Source: Adenanthera pavonina (Eukaryota > Streptophyta > Magnoliopsida > Fabales > Fabaceae). From it: DNA of 64,000 nucleotides. Within the stretch, counting starts at the first letter, position 1. Each line of letters opens with the position of its first letter. The notes below the pieces were generated by a model. It ran no database searches and was not told the origin of the DNA. It worked only from the letters and a program-made list of their open reading frames with translations. Made by a program: the position numbers and the translations under genes. The stretch lies in NCBI GenBank assembly GCA_026686845.1, contig JAIVEN010000028.1, positions 1,317,001-1,381,000 of the forward strand, in the 5' to 3' direction. Of the stretch, positions 38,426 to 51,428 are shown in pieces.

Positions 38426-38666
38426 TTATCTGAATTAGAGCATGTTAAAATTTATGCAGTATATACTTATATCAAAATATTTATTACAATAGTATTTAAC
38501 TATTTATTAATAGTATATACTTATATAAAAAATTTCAAAATGAGGTTCCCCATATAAAGTCCTATGTTTTCATTTATATAATGGAGGCATGGTGTAATGG
38601 GGTACCTATAAAGTCCTCAATAGTGACTTCTACATAGAAATACGACATTATAAAGTGGATGAATTC

Positions 38667-38995
38667 GTGTGTGTTTAGATTAGTTTATCTATAATTAATT
38701 ATAAAAATAAATAATTATATCAAAAATTATTTGTGTTTGAATGTTTTTACCTCATAAGTAATTTTAAGAAATGAAATGTGTTTAGATTTTAGAAGTTTAA
38801 GTAATTATTGGATAGATAATTAGAAAAAAAATTGAAATATGTGATTATGAGAGAATAAGTGATTATCATAAATAGAAAAAATTAACTTCTCCCATAATCA
38901 CTAATTTAAGGTACAAGTGATTTTTGAAAACCTAATATGTTTGGTAATTTAACAAAATAAGTAATTATATTCTATTCAATTATCCAAATAGGCTC
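38667..38995. repeat. Diverged member of the 17,309 MITE family
   Basis: It begins GTGTGTGTTTAGATTAG and ends near TTATCCAAATAGGCTC, degenerate versions of the family ends. The interior carries GTGATTATGAGAGAATAAGT and CCCATAATCACTAATTTAAG, matching the word structure of 17,309-17,635. Confidence 0.45.
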
Positions 38996-40772
38996 TTCCC
39001 CTCCAAATGCAGCTTATGAAGGTAGCATAAGCACCAGTCATCGCTGGCTGGCAATGAACACAAAATGAATTAGTGAGAAGGTTAAATCCCTTTTTGTCCT
39101 TTTATATTTGAACTCTTACTTTCTACTACTAGTACTAAGTCTTAAATATTTTAATTAACTTTAATTTTAATTTTTTTTTTGGTATCGGTGTTTTAAAAAT
39201 AGATATCCTGATAAAATAGGCTATAATAAAATCTTATGTAATTAAATAAGTTCATAACAAAATTAATTAATTGTGGTCAATCGTTATAGTAAAAAGGAAA
39301 TCAAATACTCCCTCCAATTTTAAATATATAGCATTTTATTTTAATCCTAAATCATAATATAAAAAATTAGACTAGACTAATTGGTTCACCCGATTTACTA
39401 GTGAACTAATATTCAGTCTGGTATCGAACATGAGAAAAATCAACTGAATTAAAACTAGTTAACAACCCATATAACTAGTCAAAGACTTGGAAAAATCAGA
39501 AGAACCGGTGATCTTAATGATCCATTGGAATTGAAATAAGATTGAAAGCAGAGGATCGATGAAACAAATGATTATGTTGTACAATTTAATATTATATAAT
39601 TAGATTAAATACTAAATATATGTACAATTTTTAGAGGACGTATTTTTATTGATGAAAAATATCTATATCTAAATCTAAATCTAAACTCTAAACTTCATTG
39701 AGGCTGGATCCAACCAAATGCAATCCTCATTTTGTTAGCTTAATACTGTTCAATGTGACATATTATACTGTAGTGTACACTGTGTTGTTTGGCTTTAATG
39801 GGATTTCCTGATCTTGATTTAGTTTAGTTAGGTTTACGTTTAGCTGGGGCCCACGTATTGCAGTTGGGTGTCATCTCAAAAGATGTCCTGTGCATATCTG
39901 AAAATGCTGCATTGTGAGCAATTAATGTTACCCCAAAAAATCCCTTTTGCTCTTGCTTTCTAAATCTTTGTTTTTATTAAGTTTTAAAATCCTATTTTAA
40001 AATCCTAAGTATTCAGTATTGATCTTCTCCTCCACTATCACTTTTCTAAGTCAATGACTTTTCACATATTTCATTGTTCTTTTATGGATTTGAAGCATCA
40101 TGGTGAATCGTAGAAAGAAGAAGATTATTGGATGGGAGCAGATTGAGAATGGTTTGGATATGAGTTGTATATATTTTGTATGATTAAATTAATTTAGATT
40201 ATGATAAAATTTGATTCCCCCCTTTTGTATGAGGATTTGTATTGCATATTTTTCTGGTGCTATTGATCTTGATTCGTCAACTGATGGAGATGATAACGTA
40301 CTGTTATTGTGGAAGAAAAATTACTACTATTACTTCTCACGTCAGTGCTTATCTCAGATTTTTGGAATAACAGATCATTGCTTAGATCAGTGGTAGTGTG
40401 TTTATGCTTCTACTTATTCTATTTTGGTTCATTTGTTACTTGTTTAATTACTTGGTGCATCAAAACCCATTTTTTCCCCTTCTTAGTGTGAGTAGTGCTT
40501 CGTGGGCAAGGTGCACTGAATATATGTAATGAACATTTTCATTACAATTACCATCAAAATTCACATAAACTTGAAAACACTCTAAACCAATATTTCTCCT
40601 AAAATATATCAATCCCATGGGCTAAAAAAATCATTTATTTTATAAATTGCAAAAACACAACAAACTACATAATCTTTATCAGGGAATATTTTAGACACAA
40701 ACATATGCACTTAAATATCATATTTGCTTTACAATGATTATTTTAATCGATCACACTTAAGATTTAATACAC
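38996..40772. other. Intergenic DNA; probable body of a Helitron at the right
   Basis: No gene supported. A single CTCCCTCCAATTTTAAATAT end at about 39,308 is an isolated Stowaway-like terminus without a partner. The right part leads into the Helitron terminus at 40,773-40,796. Confidence 0.4.
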
Positions 40773-40796
40773 TTATGCGTGGGGCATAAACCCTAG
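40773..40796 (+). mobile_element. Helitron 3' terminus
   Basis: A perfect 6-bp stem TTATGC/GCATAA with a GTGGG loop, then ACC, CTAG and T. The homology of the repeat at 40,797 to the copy at 11,688 begins exactly after this CTAG, which supports an insertion boundary here. The spacing between stem and CTAG is shorter than usual, so confidence is moderate. Confidence 0.5.
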
Positions 40797-41079
40797 TTTA
40801 ATAAATGTTATGTGGTGCAATGCCATGATTAGGCATTTGCACATGGGAAAAGGAATGACTTGGGAGGACACTTTTTTTTGTGAAACTTGGGACTACTATA
40901 TATAGGTTTGATTTGTTGTGGGAGGTTGGGCTCCAAAAGTGAAAAAGGGTCATGAATGTAATTCTTAAGATTTAGCCCATATGCGGCCCACAATACCTAT
41001 GGGCCTCTTAGAGCCCACAAATGGCCCTCTTCACCATTCTCATATCTACAAAAAAAAAAGTTTCTCATAGTGGAGCTTG
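40797..41079. repeat. Dispersed repeat, copy 2 (direct partner at 11,688)
   Basis: Ordered long matches to 11,688-11,934, with extra bases at about 40,866-40,905 that contain the TATA-like word CTATATATAGG. Shared TGGGCC words (CCTATGGGCCTC) suit a plant promoter. It lies about 1.5 kb upstream of the prenyltransferase pseudogene. A causal link is not shown. Confidence 0.6.
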
Positions 41080-42590
41080 ATTTTTTTTTTATCTATTCTT
41101 TTCTATTGAAAACAAGTGGATTTTGACACTATTGAAAGTACTGTGTGGGTGGGTTATAATAAGGTCTGCATTTTTCATATTAATATCAATTATTTCTTTA
41201 TTTTACCTCATTTTTTCCTGCTCTTTTATCTTCAATGTTACTTTGAAAATCTAAATCAACTTTGTTTAAATTTTAAAATTTCCGCCATGTATGTGATTTT
41301 TTGGATATTATTTAACTTTCAAATTTATAATCATCTTCTAAAATTTTTCATCGGCTTCCCACAACAAAAGGAAGGATTTGTTTTTGACTTCATATTCCTC
41401 TCTCATATTCATAGTGCTCAGATCAAAATCTGCCCTTCTATAATCATCTTCTAAAGTTTTTCATTGGTTTCTCCACAACAAAAGATTTCATTTTTCCATT
41501 CCCTGTTCTCAACATCAACTTTGTCTCATTCTATTTTTTTGAAATCTTGATTTAATAGCAAATCTTTGCAGTGAGGTTTTGGCGAGAACACAGATTTGGT
41601 GGTGGTGGCATCGAAGGAATCTTCGCTGACAGCAGTGGCTTCGAAGACGAAGGTGGTTGGGCTTGTCTACGGGCAAGGTTGCAATGGTGGATGAAACAAT
41701 TGGATTTGAACCACGTTGGATCTGTTTGTCACCGGTGATAGTGGAGAAGACCTCTGCTCCCTCATGTTAGATCTCCTCCATCGTTGTTGATTACCATAAG
41801 AGAGAAGGGTTTTCACTGGGCCATTAACTTTAGATTCTTCGAACATAAATGTTCATCCTTTGGAACAAAAGCGTCAAATGGTGGAGGAGACATTTGATGC
41901 GGGGGCTCATCAAGTCTGCAGTTGTATGTTGTGCATGTTATATATTATTATATATTGTTTTTCTGCTTTTAATTCTTCTTTGCTACAGAATGTCCTTTGT
42001 GGGGTTGAATCATGGGTAAGTCAACAGGTATAGAGAGGTTAGGGTGTTCACCAGCTAAATTATATTATGTACTCATTCTGGCCTCTTTTCCCTTTCTCAT
42101 AGTCATGTGATGTGAAGTTGTTGTATTCTTCTTCTTCTTCTTCCATTATTCACATTGTTCATTCTTAATTATTGTTTTCTCTTCCTATCTATCTGAATTC
42201 TATTATTGCTGTCTTCATTTCATTATGTAGGCATGTGATATATAAATGCATTCTTTGAGAAGAAATAGAGAACAAGAAGATAGAGGATTTGAAAGTCCAA
42301 ATATGGAATGAAGTGTCCTCACAAACACAATCCCTGAACAGGTATGGTTATTTTAGTCATTTTTTTCCTCACAAACAATTGAGTTATATAGATACTGTTG
42401 GATGTGATTAAGGTCTAGATATATGTGATTCCTACTGGATATGGATTTAGCAGTATTGAAATTATATTTGGTCTGACCATATGGTCATTTTCTAGGTTCT
42501 GATGTTAGGACAACTTCATGGCAAAAAGCTTGAAAGATCCAAAGTGATTATCAGATTATAAGGTTTCATTAGAATAATAACTGAGGCATA
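41080..42590. other. Intergenic DNA with a GC-richer patch
   Basis: The stretch 41,570-41,910 has coding-like composition (GGTGGTGGTGGC, CTTCGAAGACGAAGG), but its frames are broken and I recognise no family. It may be a gene remnant. A CTT trinucleotide run lies near 42,127-42,144. Confidence 0.35.
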
Positions 42591-43306
42591 GGAGGAGGAT
42601 ATACATATCCACAGAGTAACAGAAAATATATTGTCAATGTGGCCTTTGGACAATCTTTTGAATTTGAACCTGGAGCAAAGGATTCAAAAAACTTTTGGCA
42701 CTTTGTCACAAGAGCCTTAGATGCTTTTTATTGGTTTTCCAGGCCGCACAGAGTTATTGGCATAGTTAAGTTAAAACTTTTCAAATATAATTTCTGTAAA
42801 ATCAACTTAAATATTGTGGTTAATCCAATTAAATTATATAAGCATGTGTAGTAATTTAGTGACAATAGCTCCACTAAATGTTTACAAGGTGCTCACTATT
42901 TTTGTTTGAATAGGCTTAAAGCATACTCTCTATATCCCTCCTTGTAGTAAAGAATTTTCACTGGTGTATTGCAGGTGGGCCCACTGATGAGTCAATTGAT
43001 TTAGAATGATCAATTACTATTTTACATAAGTCAATTAACACATTTAGTTTTTATGTTCCAGGCTGTGGTGGATACCCTCTTCATCAATATTTATATTGAT
43101 GGTTTAAATTCGTTATCTGATATTGAAATAGACAAAGTAGGAAAGTTATTATGAGAAATAATTTGCATATATGGGAATTTTCATTTTTGGAGTTTAAGTA
43201 TATTGACTTGTATGTATTTTCTATAGATTAACAAGTCATATCTTCCCTTGGCATGTGAGGAGTATTCCTTTGCGACTGGTGTTGTTATTGTTGCATCTTT
43301 TTCAAT
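42591..43306 (+). pseudogene. UbiA aromatic prenyltransferase (homogentisate prenyltransferase-like), broken
   Basis: Three exon remnants in the right order. Exon A, 42,591-42,764, reads YPQSNRKYIVNVAFGQSFEF and then ALDAFYWFSRPHRVIG, the linker and first helix of plant homogentisate/flavonoid prenyltransferases (usually RFSRPHTVIGT). Exon B, 43,062-43,136, reads AVVDTLFINIYIDGLNSLSD and then IEIDK, with both aspartates of the NQxxDxxxD magnesium/prenyl-diphosphate motif but Ser for Gln. Exon C, from 43,227, reads INKSYLPLACEEYSFATGVV. Exons B and C keep AG acceptors, and B keeps a GT donor. The exon that normally lies between A and B is missing, as are the plastid transit peptide and all later membrane helices with the second Asp motif. 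Intact members are about 400 residues. Confidence 0.75.
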
Positions 43307-46300
43307 TTTCATACAAGACATAGAATTGCTCATTTTAGTTGCCAGGTTGCACTTTATTATCTTGCTCTATGCACAATTATCTTTGGTATCTATTCTTAAT
43401 ATTAATATGGGACAGGTGGTTTTTGAAATAGTTTTAATATTCACATATTATTTCTCGTCTGTTAATGACATTAGTGCATTACCATAACAATAAAAGAAAA
43501 ATCATTGTTCAAATAAAAATGGAGACTCGATATATTAAACAGCACATGCTTAAATTTGAATATTTGGTTTCTATTTCAATGTTCTCAATATTTTATATCT
43601 AAAATATTATAAATTGTTTTAAAATTTTAAAATAATAACTCATTATAAATTAATTTTGATGGAATGATGAAATAAATTAATAAATAACTTAATTACTCAA
43701 GAATGAATTCCTCACCATACCACCACCCCTTCTTTTACCCAAAAAAAAATTATAAATTTTAGAATGTTATTTATTAGCTGTCCTTATGATGCTGTAAAGT
43801 CATAGTTTACAATCATAAACTTAAATTTTTATAATTATCAATGCCGTACTTCATTATATATTTATATTCACCATGCAAATATGTTTCACTAATTCAATAT
43901 TTTTCCATTCTCCACAGGTAGTTTCAATAGCATTTATTAATTGTGATGACAACTTTATTTCCTTGGAGTACCATGAGGTTATTAATGCACTGTTAATCAT
44001 ATTTTTTCCATTTTCAGGCTTTCACATATCTCTGAAAGCAGAAAATATTTGGATGTTTGGATCATTAACTGTTACTCCTTTTATACGCATTGTGGGTATA
44101 AATTTATAGATTAGCATGTTTTATTAATTTTGTTTTGTCTGTTTGACTTTTATACCATTGTGGATGTTTGATTTTGTTTGAGGAAGTTACTTTAGTAGTT
44201 GCATTTGACATGTTTCTATTTCAAACTCCTAAGTGAATCATATGCTCATGATCAATTTTTCTATCTAATGCTTGGGTTTAGGTTTAATTGTTGTAGATTT
44301 TGGCTTGGTGTCAAGTACGTAAATTGACTATTTGCTCTTAATTTCCCCATATTAAAGAAAATTAAGAAGAAAACTTTGGTTCGGTTGCTAGATAAAAATT
44401 CTCTAGATGTAATCTGGGCAATTTATGTTATGTATAATGATAACGTCTGTCTTATCCATGTTTCTGGGAAGTATAGGCATTATGAAAGAAAGTACATTTT
44501 GGAATGATATTGTCATGATTAATTTGGTCTCATTGTTTTACAATATAATAATAGTTGGATAATTGTATGGCTATGAATCATTGCATGATCTTGATTCAAA
44601 ATGGGTAGGTAATAATCTCTTCTTACTCTTTCTTAGCACCATGAAAGTGTCAAACCAAGCTTGGAAAGAGTGAGGAATGTCCATCAAGACAAAGAAAGAA
44701 AAGAAAGTGAAATAGTTTTGGTCCTCTTCATCCCTTCTCATATATTCTTAATTGTGATTGTATTTGAATAGCCTATTATTTGAGCATTTGGACATTAACA
44801 TACAAGTTTTTGGTTGGCAAAAGTAGTGCTCCAATTAGTATTGGCAAGAGCTCTCCTGAATATTTTTCATTCTTTATACTCCTTCTATGATCATAGTTGC
44901 TCTATGGGTATGCCTTGATTTTAATTAAATAAGGCTCTCCCTCTTTTGTTTTTTTTTTTCATTTTCTCTTTTGTAGTTCTTCCTGCTTGTTAGATGTCCG
45001 CTTAAGTAAGAAAAGCCAATCTACAATGGAAAGGGAAGACACAAAATGGCACCAAGGATGAGATTTATGGTTCTAGGTTGGAATTTAAATGTTCTTTGCA
45101 TATATCCTTCACATAGTTTATTAATTGTAGTGGTAGTCATAACATGAGTTCCTTATGATGTGCTTTCACAACAATGCCATCATCATATGCCCATGGAAAA
45201 GAAATGTCACAATTCTTGCTAATTTCAATTTCAATTTAATTATTGTGAACTAATTTATTTGTTGATGACTATAAGGCTTGTCACGAAACTTTATTTGATC
45301 AACAAATTTTATATGCTCATGATGAATGTTGATTAGATTACAAAATTCATCTAATGTATCATTGTTATGTTTACATTAATCTTGTCTGAGCTGCTTAAGC
45401 TAAAGTTTGAACTTGATGCCTTACTATTATTTTCCTCAAGCTTTTGAGATAGATTGATCAACTTTTAATTGTCTAAGTGTTTCTTTTGTAGGCATTTGAT
45501 TATAAGAGGCTATCGTTGGACTCCAATGATAAATTAGGTGAGCCACTCATGAAACTATGACCAACATTGTTACTCTTATCAGGTTTGGATTTCACTATTT
45601 CAAATTTATGCATGTTCTATTTTTTTTGCTTTATGATTTAAGCTACCTCAACAAACAAGACATTTGTTTAGGAAAAATGTTGCTATAATTGTTTTAGGAG
45701 TAATAATCTAGCAATTTTGCTAAAGTCCCCTATTAGGTAATACTTTCAAATAATACCATTTTTTACTTTTGAGTGAACAATTATTGGTCTGATTCAACAT
45801 ATAAATTGGTTGTATCAATAGCTTATGATAGATAAATTTGAACTCCAAAATTTTCTTTTTTATTTTCCAAAAATAGAAAGGAATAGAAAAAAACTAACTC
45901 TTGACAATCAAATGGGAAGAAGTGTTGCTTTTATTACAAATTGTTGCCCTCTCTTTCATTTGTTTCATCTATTTTTTTCATTTAAAATGCTGCATGTGTC
46001 ACCTTAATTAGATGGTAATGTTAAGCTCGTAATTGTTAGAGAGTGAGGCATACTAAAATATAGACAGAAAAGAGTGTAGTTTGTAATATGGATGATGAAA
46101 CAAAATTTTATGTTAAATATTGATATAGATAAATAACAAAATTTAGAAGAAACAATTTAAGATCATGAATAAACAATAGTGGTCAGATGTGGGAAAATAG
46201 ATCAAATTGGAGCCATAATGTAAATAACTTGGCAAATTCTATTACTTATAGTATTTTTAGAAATAAATAGTTCTCTTAAAAATTCGGGAATGAAAAGCTA

Positions 46301-47402
46301 GGAAGCAAAAGAAGAAATAACGGACTAATTTTATCACTTTTTTTGTAATTACATCCATATAGATAACGCTAATGAAGTTCAATTATCATTAAAGCAAGGT
46401 TTTAATTTATGGTTTTGATGAATAAATTATATCACATGTAATTACAATTTTTTAATAGTCATGTCATTGTCATCCTCAAATGCAATTTTTGTTGCTACAA
46501 CACTAAGTTTAACATTCCTACATTTTAGGATATATCAACAAAATCTAATATCTATAGAAGTAAGCTTATGAAAAGGCTTCGGCCTATTCATTCTGCATAA
46601 GAAGTAATTTTGATAATTTTCTATTTGATTTATTGGCATCTATGGATTTCTTCTCCCTTCTATTCTTATTTTTGTGATTATATATTTAATTAAATGTGTT
46701 ATTCTTTGTTTTGTTTTTCATATTTTCCATTTAATTTATATAATTTGGTTGCATTTGCTTCTTGATACGAGCTTGCTGGTAGATTTAGTGCTGTTGTAGA
46801 AGTAAAACGGTGGGTTGATGACCTACCTAGCCAATGAAAGATCATCCACGAAGTTGCATTTCAATGGACACATGTACAAAATTATATTATGCAGAGGAAG
46901 AAGTGCTGGGGTAATTTTTCATAGGAGTGCAATGATAGATGTATTCCCATACATAAATATAATTTTTAGAATAGTCTACCATCAATTGTATTTATCCATT
47001 TAGTAATATAAATTTTCCTTTAGATTATTTAAAATTCAATGGCATTTTATTAGTCATTATTTCTCTGATACTGAGAAAGAGAAATGCTCATGTACCCATG
47101 TTTACCAAAAAAATTCTTCAACAACCACACTTAAATTTAGTAGTGGCCCAATTTTGACAAATATTAAATGAATGGATACTTTCTTCTTTATTCACCATAT
47201 TACACTTAAATAAGCAAAAAATAAAAATGTGGATGTTTGGTGTAATAAATAAAATATTTTAATATTACCTCTCATTAATTTAGGGAAAGTTATGTTTTTT
47301 AATAATCATTAATTAATTTGGTAAAAACAAAATCATTAATTGAGAGCAATTTTAAACAATATGCTTATCGTGCAATGTATGTGCCTGTGGGGTTACATCA
47401 TT
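43307..47402. other. Intergenic DNA, no supported gene
   Basis: Short frames only (for example 43,873-44,109 and 45,825-46,007), none with a recognisable domain. Part may be unrecognisable 3' remains of the prenyltransferase gene. No transposon ends were found before the hAT duplication at 47,403. Confidence 0.45.
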
Positions 47403-49744
47403 AATACAACTAGGGCTGAGTATGGGCCGAACTGGGGCCGGGTTTTATAGAACCTGCACCCCGACCTAGTATGGGCTACAGGTTGGGTTTTCATCCCCAG
47501 CTTGGTGGCCCAGACCATAGTAGCCCAGCCCAGTGGGTTCCGGGTCGGCTTGGGTTGGGTCGGGGTGACCCACAGGACAAAATAGCTTAACCCAGCCCAA
47601 TGCACATAATATTCCATTCATAAATTATATTAGAAATTGTTATAAAACAAAATATATACTAACATTATCATATTAGATATTGTTCATGCATAATGATCCA
47701 GATCCACTAACTCTAATATGAATAAAGATTATCAATTTACTTAATGAGATTTGGTTAACAAATAAGACATGTAAACATTTCTAACAGATAGAGATCAGTA
47801 TCAGAGAGACATACCATTACTTTGGGAGCTAAACAAGCTATCATAATTTCTTCTATAAAACTGATTGTCTTTGCTTGACCCCCTCAATGAAATAAGCTTG
47901 CAGTAATCATATAAATATAATAATCCTTACAAAATAGTTGAACCATTAAGCCACTACAAAATTAACATGGAACTAAGCATTGTCATATATTAACAATGTA
48001 GAAGAACCTACCAAATCAATAATATGTGGATTGAAATTCTCATAATGAATCAATGGTTAAACCATTGTACTGCTACACACACCTTTTCTCTGCAGTTTTA
48101 GAAAAATTTAAACGAAGGACTAACTAAACTAATGACAGCAATGGCATAAGGTCTAATCCATCAATCCAACAATAGACAAGATAAAAACAACGTAAGATCA
48201 CCATTAGTTTCATCACAACTAAAAGAACAATATAATCCAACATCAAGTCTACAATGTAACCATAATGCATCACCATTAGTTTCATCACAAATCTAATAAA
48301 GACAAGGCATAACAACTCCATTAAATACTACAAAAGCCACACAACACAACCCATCAGTTTTATGACAACTCCACTAAAGACGATACAACATTAACTTAAA
48401 CATGACTAGAAACTCAACAACATTAAACATAACAAGCTTAAAGTGGACCAATTGGAAGAGTAGCTCCAACTTGAGGATCTGTAAAGGTTAAAAAAACAAG
48501 AGAATTATAAAAGATTACAAATATGGTAATGAAGAGAGGATTTCGGATTAAATTGCAAATGAACAAAATATGAACAAACCTTTAGCAATTATTCCATCCA
48601 CATCCTCCTCATCTATGCCTTCATAGTCACGAGGATCAATGTTGACAGTTGTACCAGGGTCAAGCCAATTTTGACAACAAATAAGTAATTCAAGTGTCCT
48701 TGCTTTTAATGAGCTTCGGATAGGATCAAACACGTGTCCACTAGTGTTGAAAGCAGATTCTGAAGCGACTATGGACATTGGAATTGCTAAAACATCTCGT
48801 GCAATAAGAGAGAGGATTTTATATTTTGATGCATTTGCTTTCCACCAACTCAAGATGTTAAAAGAATGACTATCTTGAACTTCACTATCTGCAAGATACT
48901 GTTCAACCTCTAATGTGTAATCTAAGCTAACTTTCAATTTTTTTGAAGTTTCCCATTGACCCAAGATTTTGCCAAATACCTTAATTGGTATGCTTGAAAA
49001 CCATGATGAATCTGAATTGGTAGATAGACCATTATCTTTAGAGATACAACTTTTTGATTGTTCATTAGCATTAACCTCAAGCTGTGAATATTTATCATAC
49101 AACCGATATAATGCATACTTTACTTTCATCTCTATAGCCTTGCACAATTCAGAATCCTCATACAACTCTCGAAAGAAGGTACTCACAAAGCCTAGTTTAT
49201 ATCTAAGATCCAAGACAACACCCATAACCAACAAAGGATTCAAATTATCAGGCTTCCCCCAGTACTTGTCATATTTAGCCTTTATTCTTTTAGCCATATC
49301 AGAAGTAATAGAACTAGTCATATCAAAAGTGTTTGATTGCAATACCTCTTGGATGGTGACGAGTTCAAGAAAGGCAATATTAGATGTCACATGCAATGAT
49401 CCAGAGAATTTCAAAGTGCTTGAATAGAAAAATGATAGAAATGCAACAAACACCTCTGCCTTCCTCCAATCCATAGGCCTAGGAGGGTTTCCCTGACGTG
49501 AATCTTTCATAAAATGAGCAACATACCTATTATCTTCTTCTTCCATTTGATTGAAGACATTTTGAAACTTCAAAGTTGTTTGTAACATAAGATAGGTGGA
49601 GTTCCACCTGATAGGAACATATAAGGACACAAGACTCTTTGACTCTGTCCTTTCTGCATCAACAAGATTTTTAAAAGCTTGAAATCTTGAAGGTGATGAT
49701 CTAACATACTTGATAGCTTGACGAATGACACTAATAGAGTCATT

Positions 49745-51428
49745 TGTTGAATTAAGAGTTTTGATAATTCCAAAGCAACAATCAAGAGCTTGGATTGAAG
49801 ATATCAAAGGAGATCAAAGTGCTTCAAGTGAAGAATTTTTGAATAATAGGTGTTAGATCTTCTGTAGGATCTTTTGTTTTGTTTGAATAAGGGTAAAAGA
49901 TCTTGATTTGAAGAAAAGACCTTTTCAAACCTTGATTTTATGTTAAATCTTAATTTATTTGAAAAACACCCACAAACAGACGAAGTTTGAAAAGTTTAAA
50001 ACTAAACTGTCATATGGAAATTCGAACTTTGCCTTTGGAAATTCGACTTTCGAGCTAAAACTAAATAAGTCTGAAGAGCTGTCTCTCTGTCAGACGAATT
50101 TTGATTCTCCAAAATTCGAATTTTCATATGAGTATGAAAGAAGCTTCTTTGAAACAGACGAACTTTGACTTTCAAAATTCGAATTTCAGACAAAACACAA
50201 CTTATGAAAATAGAAGAAATTCGTCTGAAACAATGTTAAAGTTCATCTGAGATCAAGAAGAATCTGAGTTTCAAAACTGCTTTCTGTCAGACAAACTTTG
50301 AACATTAAAATTCGAATTTCAGAAGTTAAGATTGTGAGTCTGTTTAAATGAAACATTGACATACAAATGATAGAGATTTGTAACTTCGAATGTTGAAGCT
50401 AGTCTGAAAAGATTCTCTCTGACAGACGAACTTCACTCTTCAACATTCGAATTTTGAAGAAAGTGAACTACTGTGCCTCCTTTTAACGTACTGGGAACAG
50501 ACGAATTTTGGGCTTCCAAAATTTGAATTTCGAGCTTCTAAAATTCGAATTTTGAGGGCACTGTAGCAAATTGAAAACACTGTTCATAATTAACCAAAAA
50601 ACTTTCTTCTTGAAAATTTGTATGTCACATTGTGAAAATGTTCTGTAAGTTTCAAAATTCTAATTTCACTTCATGAACAGACGAACTTTGTACTGTAACG
50701 TTGGAAGCTTTAACCTTCGGTTCCTTCGAAATTCGTCTGTTGACCAACCAAAATTTGAATTTCCGTATGTCAGAAGCATTAAATGCGGTTGGTTAACGAA
50801 TAGTTTTTCAGAGTAACCGTTGGATAACTTCCCCAACAGATAAATTTTATCTCTAACGTACATTTGAGAGCTAAAACTATAAATACAACATCATTTGAAG
50901 TTGTGGGTAACGAATCAAACTTGTATATACTGAATTTCTGTCAAAACTTCTTCTCAAGAGCTTTTACCCTCTAGCTTCAATATCTGTACTTTAACCTTCA
51001 TATCTACTCTATTCAAGAGAGTTATATCATTGTAAACAATCTACTCTTCATCTGGAAGATAGATTTACTTGTGAGGGGAAATCACAAGGGGATTGGGAAG
51101 CACATTGTAGAAGTGCTTAGAGAGAGTGAGAAAGCTCCAGAAAACAGAGCATACTCATTGTACTGTGGCATTAGCAAGAAGCCCATTGAATTCTTGCTGT
51201 ATAGTGAAAAATCTCAAGAGTGGTCTTGGGGACTGGACGTAGGTTAAGTGGTTAGACCGAACCAAGATAAATTACTGAGTCTTCTACTCCCTATCTTTAC
51301 TTTTCAGCTTACTCTGTTTTATACGTTGTTTCATTTAAACTGTGCTACCTTCACTTATCTCACTTTGTGCAGAAAAATTTCAATCTTCCTAATTCACCCA
51401 CCCTCTTGGGAAGTCAGCCTTGCTAACA
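49745..51428 (+). mobile_element. Solo LTR of a Ty1/copia-type retrotransposon inside the hAT transposase gene
   Basis: It starts TGTTG and ends TAACA, typical copia LTR ends, and is flanked by TCATT (49,740-49,744) and TCATC (51,429-51,433), a 5-bp target duplication with one mismatch. Removing the unit and one duplicate restores the hAT reading frame across the join (…LKDMDD / SISVIRQ…). The 3' zone (AATTCACCCACCCTCTTGGG, after a GGACTGGACGTAGG word) is a layout common in plant copia LTRs. No internal domain is present, so this is an LTR-LTR recombination product. Confidence 0.8.
49975..50770. repeat. Irregular array of CAGACGAA / AATTCGAATTT modules in the solo LTR
   Basis: At least eight copies of CAGACGAA(C/T)TTT or its reverse complement, most followed 8-15 bases later by an AAATTCGAATTT-type palindrome. 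Examples lie near 50,091, 50,154, 50,218, 50,288, 50,421, 50,497, 50,677 and 50,735. Spacing varies from about 60 to 180 bases. It sits in what would be the LTR's upstream (U3-like) region. Confidence 0.6.

Noticed and set aside
39308..39360. Stowaway MITE starting CTCCCTCCAATTTTAAATAT
   Set aside because: No partner terminus within a sensible distance; at best a truncated copy.
41116..41454. 112-codon Phe/Ile/Leu-rich frame
   Set aside because: Composition follows the T-rich strand. No start context, splice pattern or domain.
43873..44109. 78-codon frame considered as a further exon of the UbiA prenyltransferase relic
   Set aside because: It has an acceptor-like CAG nearby, but the sequence matches no later helix or motif of the family.
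48548..49807. The 419-codon frame taken as an intact transposase gene starting at MISSIQALDC
   Set aside because: The first ~20 residues are LTR sequence. The true gene continues beyond the insertion and carries frameshifts and stops.
49975..50770. Repeated modules considered as a CRISPR-like or satellite array
   Set aside because: Spacing is irregular, modules occur in both orientations and sit inside an LTR of a plant element. No array structure.
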